NCBI RefSeq assembly: GCF_000732925.1
Contig: NZ_CP008953.1
Location: forward strand, 5,332,001 to 5,396,000
Source: Amycolatopsis japonica
GTDB taxonomy: Bacteria > Actinomycetota > Actinomycetes > Mycobacteriales > Pseudonocardiaceae
Direction of reading: 5' to 3'
Length of the DNA stretch: 64,000 bases
The notes beneath the pieces are model-generated. The model was given only the letters and a program-made list of their open reading frames with translations. It was not told where the DNA came from and did no database searches. A program made the position numbers and the translations under genes. This document shows positions 60,597 through 64,000 of this stretch, piece by piece. Position 1 is the first letter of the stretch, and every line of letters begins with the position of its first letter.

Positions 60597-61802
60597 TCAG
60601 GCGCCCGCGGCCGACTTCAGGTCCGCGGCCCGCGCCGTGTTCTCCCACGGGAGCGCCAGCTCGGGACGGCCGAAGTGGCCGTACGCGGCCGTCGGCGCGT
60701 AGATCGGGCGAAGCAGGTCGAGGTCGCGGATGATCGCGGCCGGACGCAGGTCGAAGACCTCCGTGATGGCGGCCTGGATCTTCGACGGGTCGACCGTCTC
60801 GGTGCCGAAGGTCTCGACGAAGAGGCCCACCGGGGCCGCCTTGCCGATCGCGTACGCGACCTGGACCTCGGCGCGGGAAGCGAGCCCGGCCGCGACGACG
60901 TTCTTCGCCACCCAGCGCATCGCGTACGCGGCCGAGCGGTCCACCTTGGAGGGGTCCTTGCCCGAGAACGCGCCGCCACCGTGACGGGCCATGCCGCCGT
61001 AGGTGTCGACGATGATCTTGCGGCCGGTCAGGCCCGCGTCACCCATCGGGCCGCCGATGACGAAGCGGCCGGTCGGGTTGACCAGCAGCCGCACGTCGGA
61101 GGTGTCGAGCCCGAGCTCGGCGATCTCCGGGGCGACCACGTGCTCACGGACGTCGACGCCGAGCATCTGCTCCAGGTCGATGCCGTCCGCGTGCTGGGTG
61201 GACACGACCACCGTGTCGAGCCGCACCGGCTGGTCGCCGGCGTACTCGATGGTGACCTGGGTCTTGCCGTCCGGGCGCAGGTACGGCAGCACGCCTTCCT
61301 TGCGGACCCGGGTCAGCCGCTGCGAGAGCCGGTGCGCCAGCGCGATCGGCAGCGGCATCAGCTCGGGGGTGTCCGAGCAGGCGTAGCCGAACATCAGGCC
61401 CTGGTCGCCGGCGCCCTGGCGGTTGATCTCGTCCTCGTCGGATTCCACGCGGGACTCGTACGCGGTGTCGACACCCTGCGCGATGTCCGGCGACTGGGAG
61501 CCGATCGCGACGTTGACGCCGCAGGAGTTGCCGTCGAAGCCCTTGGCCGAAGAGTCGTAGCCGATCTTCAGGATCACGTCGCGGACGATGGTCGGGATGT
61601 CCGCGTAGGCCTCGGTGGTCACCTCGCCGGCGACGTGCACCTGCCCAGTGGTGATGAGGGTTTCGACCGCCACCCGGCTGCGCGGGTCCTTGGCCAGCAG
61701 GCCGTCCAGGATCGAGTCGCTGATGGCATCGCAAATTTTGTCGGGATGACCTTCAGTCACCGATTCCGATGTGAACAGTCTGCTCGTGGACGCGGTCACG
61801 GT
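60597..61802 (-). CDS. metK: S-adenosylmethionine synthase
   Basis: Makes S-adenosylmethionine from methionine and ATP. The 401-aa product has [56 protein letters not shown] and [22 protein letters not shown] 61802 ([13 protein letters not shown]) is preferred on family length and the GAGGGAG upstream; GTG 61811 is also in frame. It follows coaBC with a 93-bp gap containing palindromes. Confidence 0.96.
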   Translation of the reverse strand, partial: TVTASTSRLFTSESVTEGHPDKICDAISDSILDGLLAKDPRSRVAVETLITTGQVHVAGEVTTEAYADIPTIVRDVILKIGYDSSAKGFDGNSCGVNVAIGSQSPDIAQGVDTAYESRVESDEDEINRQGAGDQGLMFGYACSDTPELMPLPIALAHRLSQRLTRVRKEGVLPYLRPDGKTQVTIEYAGDQPVRLDTVVVSTQHADGIDLEQMLGVDVREHVVAPEIAELGLDTSDVRLLVNPTGRFVIGGPMGDAGLTGRKIIVDTYGGMARHGGGAFSGKDPSKVDRSAAYAMRWVAKNVVAAGLASRAEVQVAYAIGKAAPVGLFVETFGTETVDPSKIQAAITEVFDLRPAAIIRDLDLLRPIYAPTAAYGHFGRPELALPWENTARAADLKSAAGA

Positions 61803-61895
61803 GCCCGTCACTCCCTCACCTAGACGTCTGATGCCTAGAAAGTTAGGCACCCCTCAGCTTGAACTCAAGCCTACTGACTATCGCTTTGGGGGCTC
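61803..61895 (-). promoter_or_regulatory. metK leader with short palindromes
   Basis: The 93-bp gap between coaBC and metK contains GCTTGA-ac-TCAAGC (61857-61870), TGCCTA-gaaagt-TAGGCA (61832-61849) and AGACGTCT (61822-61829). It does not fit a SAM riboswitch consensus I know. It may hold an internal promoter or operator for metK. Confidence 0.4.
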
Positions 61896-63116
61896 TCAAC
61901 GCTTCATCAAGGTCACAACAGCATCCCACAATGTGGACGCGAGTTCGGCCTTGGCGCCGAGCGGGATCGGGATTTCGGTGCCGTCGGCCCCGAGCAGCCA
62001 GCCCGAGTTGTCCTCGGTGCCGAAGGCCTTCCCTTCACCGACGGCGTTCACCACCAGCAGATCCGCGCCCTTGCGCTTGAGTTTGACCCTGGCGTGGTCG
62101 AGGACGCCACCCTTATCGTCCCCTGTTTCGGCGGCGAACCCGACGACCACCTGGCCAGGGGTCCGATTCCGCACCAGTTCGGCCAGGATGTCCGCGTTGC
62201 GCGCGAGTTCGACGACGGGATCCGGCGCGTCGTCGGACTTCTTGATCTTGTGATCGGCCCGGTTCGAAGGCCGGAAGTCGGCGACGGCGGCGGCCATCAC
62301 GAGGACGTCGGCGGAGGCGGCCTCGGCGTGCATGGCCCGGCGCATCTCCTCGGCGGTCGACACGTGGACGACCTTCGCGCCCGCGGGCTCCGGCAGCGCG
62401 ACGGTGTGCGCGGTGACCAGGGTGACCTCGGCGCCACGCTGGGCGGCGACGCGGGCCAGCGCGTAACCCTGCTTGCCCGACGAACGGTTGCCCAGATACC
62501 GGACCGGGTCCAGCGGCTCACGGGTGCCGCCCGCCGAAATGGCCACGCGCACGCCTTCGAGGTCACGCGTGAGGGCCTTCGGCACGGCGAGCAGGAGCCG
62601 GGCGAGGTCGACGATCTCGGCCGGGTCGGCGAGCCGTCCCTTGCCGGTGTCCTTGCCGGTCAGCCTGCCGGCGGCGGGTTCGGCGACGCCCAGGCCACGC
62701 GACCGCAGCAGCGCCACGTTGTCGCGGGTGGCCGGGTGCTCCCACATCTCGGTGTGCATCGCCGGGAAGAAGGCGACCGGGCACCGGGCGGTGAGCAGGG
62801 TGTTCGTCAGCAGATCGTCCGCGATGCCGTGCGCGGCCTTGGCGAGCAGGTTCGCCGTAGCGGGGACGACGATCACCAGGTCGGCTTCCTTGCCGACGCG
62901 GACGTGCTGGACCTCGGGCACTTCGGTGAACACGCCGGTGTGCACCGGGTTCCCGGAAAGTGCCTCGAAGGTGGCCGCGCCGACGAAGTTCAGCGCGGCT
63001 TCGGTGGGGACCACGCGGACGTCGTGACCGGATTCGGTCAGCCCGCGCAGGACCTCACAGGCCTTGTAGGCGGCGATCCCGCCACCCACGCCCAGAACGA
63101 CCTTGGGTTTACTCAC
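61896..63116 (-). CDS. coaBC: Bifunctional phosphopantothenoylcysteine decarboxylase / synthetase
   Basis: Performs two consecutive steps of coenzyme A synthesis. The 406-aa product has an N-terminal CoaC flavoprotein ([55 protein letters not shown]) and a C-terminal CoaB synthetase ([31 protein letters not shown] read in segments, [21 protein letters not shown]). GTG 63116 overlaps the rpoZ stop by 8 bp. Confidence 0.96.
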   Translation of the reverse strand: MSKPKVVLGVGGGIAAYKACEVLRGLTESGHDVRVVPTEAALNFVGAATFEALSGNPVHTGVFTEVPEVQHVRVGKEADLVIVVPATANLLAKAAHGIADDLLTNTLLTARCPVAFFPAMHTEMWEHPATRDNVALLRSRGLGVAEPAAGRLTGKDTGKGRLADPAEIVDLARLLLAVPKALTRDLEGVRVAISAGGTREPLDPVRYLGNRSSGKQGYALARVAAQRGAEVTLVTAHTVALPEPAGAKVVHVSTAEEMRRAMHAEAASADVLVMAAAVADFRPSNRADHKIKKSDDAPDPVVELARNADILAELVRNRTPGQVVVGFAAETGDDKGGVLDHARVKLKRKGADLLVVNAVGEGKAFGTEDNSGWLLGADGTEIPIPLGAKAELASTLWDAVVTLMKR

Positions 63117-63378
63117 CCTCGGTGTGCTCGAGCAGACCGCCGTGGATCTCGCGCAGGGCGATGGACAGCGGCTTCTCGCGCGGGCCCGGCTCGACCAGCG
63201 GGCCGACGTACTCCAGGAGACCCTCGCCCAGCTGGGCGTAGTAGTCGTTGATCTGGCGAGCGCGCTTGGCCGAGTAGATCACCAGCGCGTACTTCGAGCT
63301 GACCTTCTCGAGGAGGTCGTCGATGGGCGGGTTGGTGATGCCTTCGAGCTCTTCGTGCAGCGTGGCCTGAGTCGTCAC
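63109..63378 (-). CDS. rpoZ: DNA-directed RNA polymerase omega subunit
   Basis: Omega helps fold and assemble the beta' subunit. The 89-aa product has the conserved [33 protein letters not shown] (read in segments) and the actinobacterial tail [20 protein letters not shown]. It lies between gmk and coaBC in the usual gmk-rpoZ-coaBC-metK order. GTG 63378 fits the family N terminus. Confidence 0.96.
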   Translation of the reverse strand: MTTQATLHEELEGITNPPIDDLLEKVSSKYALVIYSAKRARQINDYYAQLGEGLLEYVGPLVEPGPREKPLSIALREIHGGLLEHTEGE

Positions 63379-63401
63379 TCGTGGTGCTCCGAATCTTCGG
63401 T

Positions 63402-63971
63402 TTACTTGTCGCCGGTTATCAAGTTTAGCAACTGCTCGGCGGCCTCTCGCACGTCGGCGTTGACGACGCGCTCGTCGAACTCCCCGGCGGCGGCGAGTTC
63501 GCGTTCCGCCTCGGCCAGCCTGGCCTTCACGGCGGCCTCGTTCTCGGTGCCGCGGCCGGTCAGCCTGCCGACCAGTTCGTCCCATGACGGCGGCATCAGC
63601 ATCACCAGCCGGGCTTCCGGCATCGCCTTGCGGACCTGCCGCGCGCCCTGGAGTTCGATCTCCAGGATCGCGTTGCGGCCCTCGGCCAGCACCCGCTCCA
63701 CGGGCCCGCGCGGAGTGCCGTAGCAGTTGCCCGCGAACTCGGCGTGTTCGAGCAGTTCGCCCTCGGCGACCATGCGGTCGAACTCGGCCCGGTCGATGAA
63801 GTGGTAGTGCTCGCCGTCCACCTCACCCGGCCTCGGCTTCCTGGTGGTCACCGAGACGCTGAAATAGATCTTCGGATCCAGCTTGCGCAGCTCCCCCGCC
63901 ACGCTCGACTTCCCGACCCCCGAAGGCCCTGAGACGACCGTGAGCCGGTGCCGGGATTCGACTCCCGCCAC
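63402..63971 (-). CDS. gmk: Guanylate kinase
   Basis: Phosphorylates GMP to GDP. The 189-aa product has the P-loop [62 protein letters not shown] and [23 protein letters not shown] 63971 gives the usual length. The window ends 29 bp upstream, so a slightly earlier start cannot be excluded. Confidence 0.93.
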   Translation of the reverse strand: MAGVESRHRLTVVSGPSGVGKSSVAGELRKLDPKIYFSVSVTTRKPRPGEVDGEHYHFIDRAEFDRMVAEGELLEHAEFAGNCYGTPRGPVERVLAEGRNAILEIELQGARQVRKAMPEARLVMLMPPSWDELVGRLTGRGTENEAAVKARLAEAERELAAAGEFDERVVNADVREAAEQLLNLITGDK

Positions 63972-64000
63972 CGGCTCACCGCCGCGGTCAGCGCCCGGGT

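Noticed and set aside
61803-61895. SAM riboswitch upstream of metK
   Set aside because: Only short isolated palindromes are present; no SAM-I, SAM-II or SAM-IV core was recognisable.

Overview
This window is high-GC chromosomal DNA from a filamentous actinobacterium, most likely a Pseudonocardiaceae member close to Amycolatopsis. The lineage markers are RbpA, OpcA, WhiA, a deazaflavin (F420)-type oxidoreductase, glucosyl-3-phosphoglycerate synthase, a helicase-degenerate PriA, many GTG starts and GTGA/ATGA stop-start overlaps. The genus is inferred from gene content and order, not from a search.

Layout. 1-3076: end of the oxidative pentose phosphate operon (zwf-opcA-pgl). 3077-3699: palindrome-rich non-coding island. 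3700-8695: orphan sensor kinase, rbpA, secG, and the glycolytic run gap-pgk-tpiA. 8880-16125: AlkZ-like winged-helix protein, a surface-polysaccharide pair (giant methyltransferase/glycosyltransferase plus membrane acyltransferase), a 37-aa membrane protein, a deazaflavin oxidoreductase and an AraC regulator. 16219-23152: a translationally coupled operon that looks like kleisin-KITE-SMC (MukFEB/MksFEB/JetABC type) followed by a 65-aa ORF, with no JetD/MksG nuclease. 23208-31587: accessory genes, including an XRE-TM-crystallin-like fusion, a multidomain secreted sugar dehydrogenase, a TetR/sterol-desaturase pair, gpgS and an alpha/beta hydrolase. 31648-37475: a caspase-like/P-loop NTPase/FHA/TPR protein broken or switchable at a C8 tract, then glycosyltransferase, methyltransferase and prenyltransferase-like genes. 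37537-42368: the conserved uvrC-rapZ-yvcK-whiA operon. 42618-44232: secreted S1 protease and exonuclease III. 44233-44721: second palindrome island. 44722-48436: riboflavin operon (rpe, ribE, ribBA, ribH, PH-domain protein; no ribD). 48567-51656: two-component system and a secreted serine hydrolase. 51653-58009: flavoprotein, rsmB, fmt, gamma-glutamyltransferase, and a secreted pyroglutamyl-peptidase-like protein. 58085-63971: priA, third palindrome island, metK, coaBC, rpoZ, gmk.

How the parts work together. Much of the window is the conserved actinobacterial backbone for central carbon metabolism, cofactor synthesis, DNA repair and translation initiation. It is interrupted by two candidate conflict or genome-maintenance modules: the SMC-like operon, and the caspase/NTPase gene with its divergent hydrolase.

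The second theme is non-coding. Several families of long palindromes recur between genes. In family A an invariant core (GAAGGCCYCCTT paired with AAGGRGGCCTTC) sits between basal and apical stems that change together, so pairing is conserved while sequence is not. Family B, family C and a 21-bp-period repeat (D) also recur. Most non-overlapping convergent gene junctions carry at least one such palindrome, suggesting bidirectional transcript ends or binding sites. I do not recall a named family that matches them.
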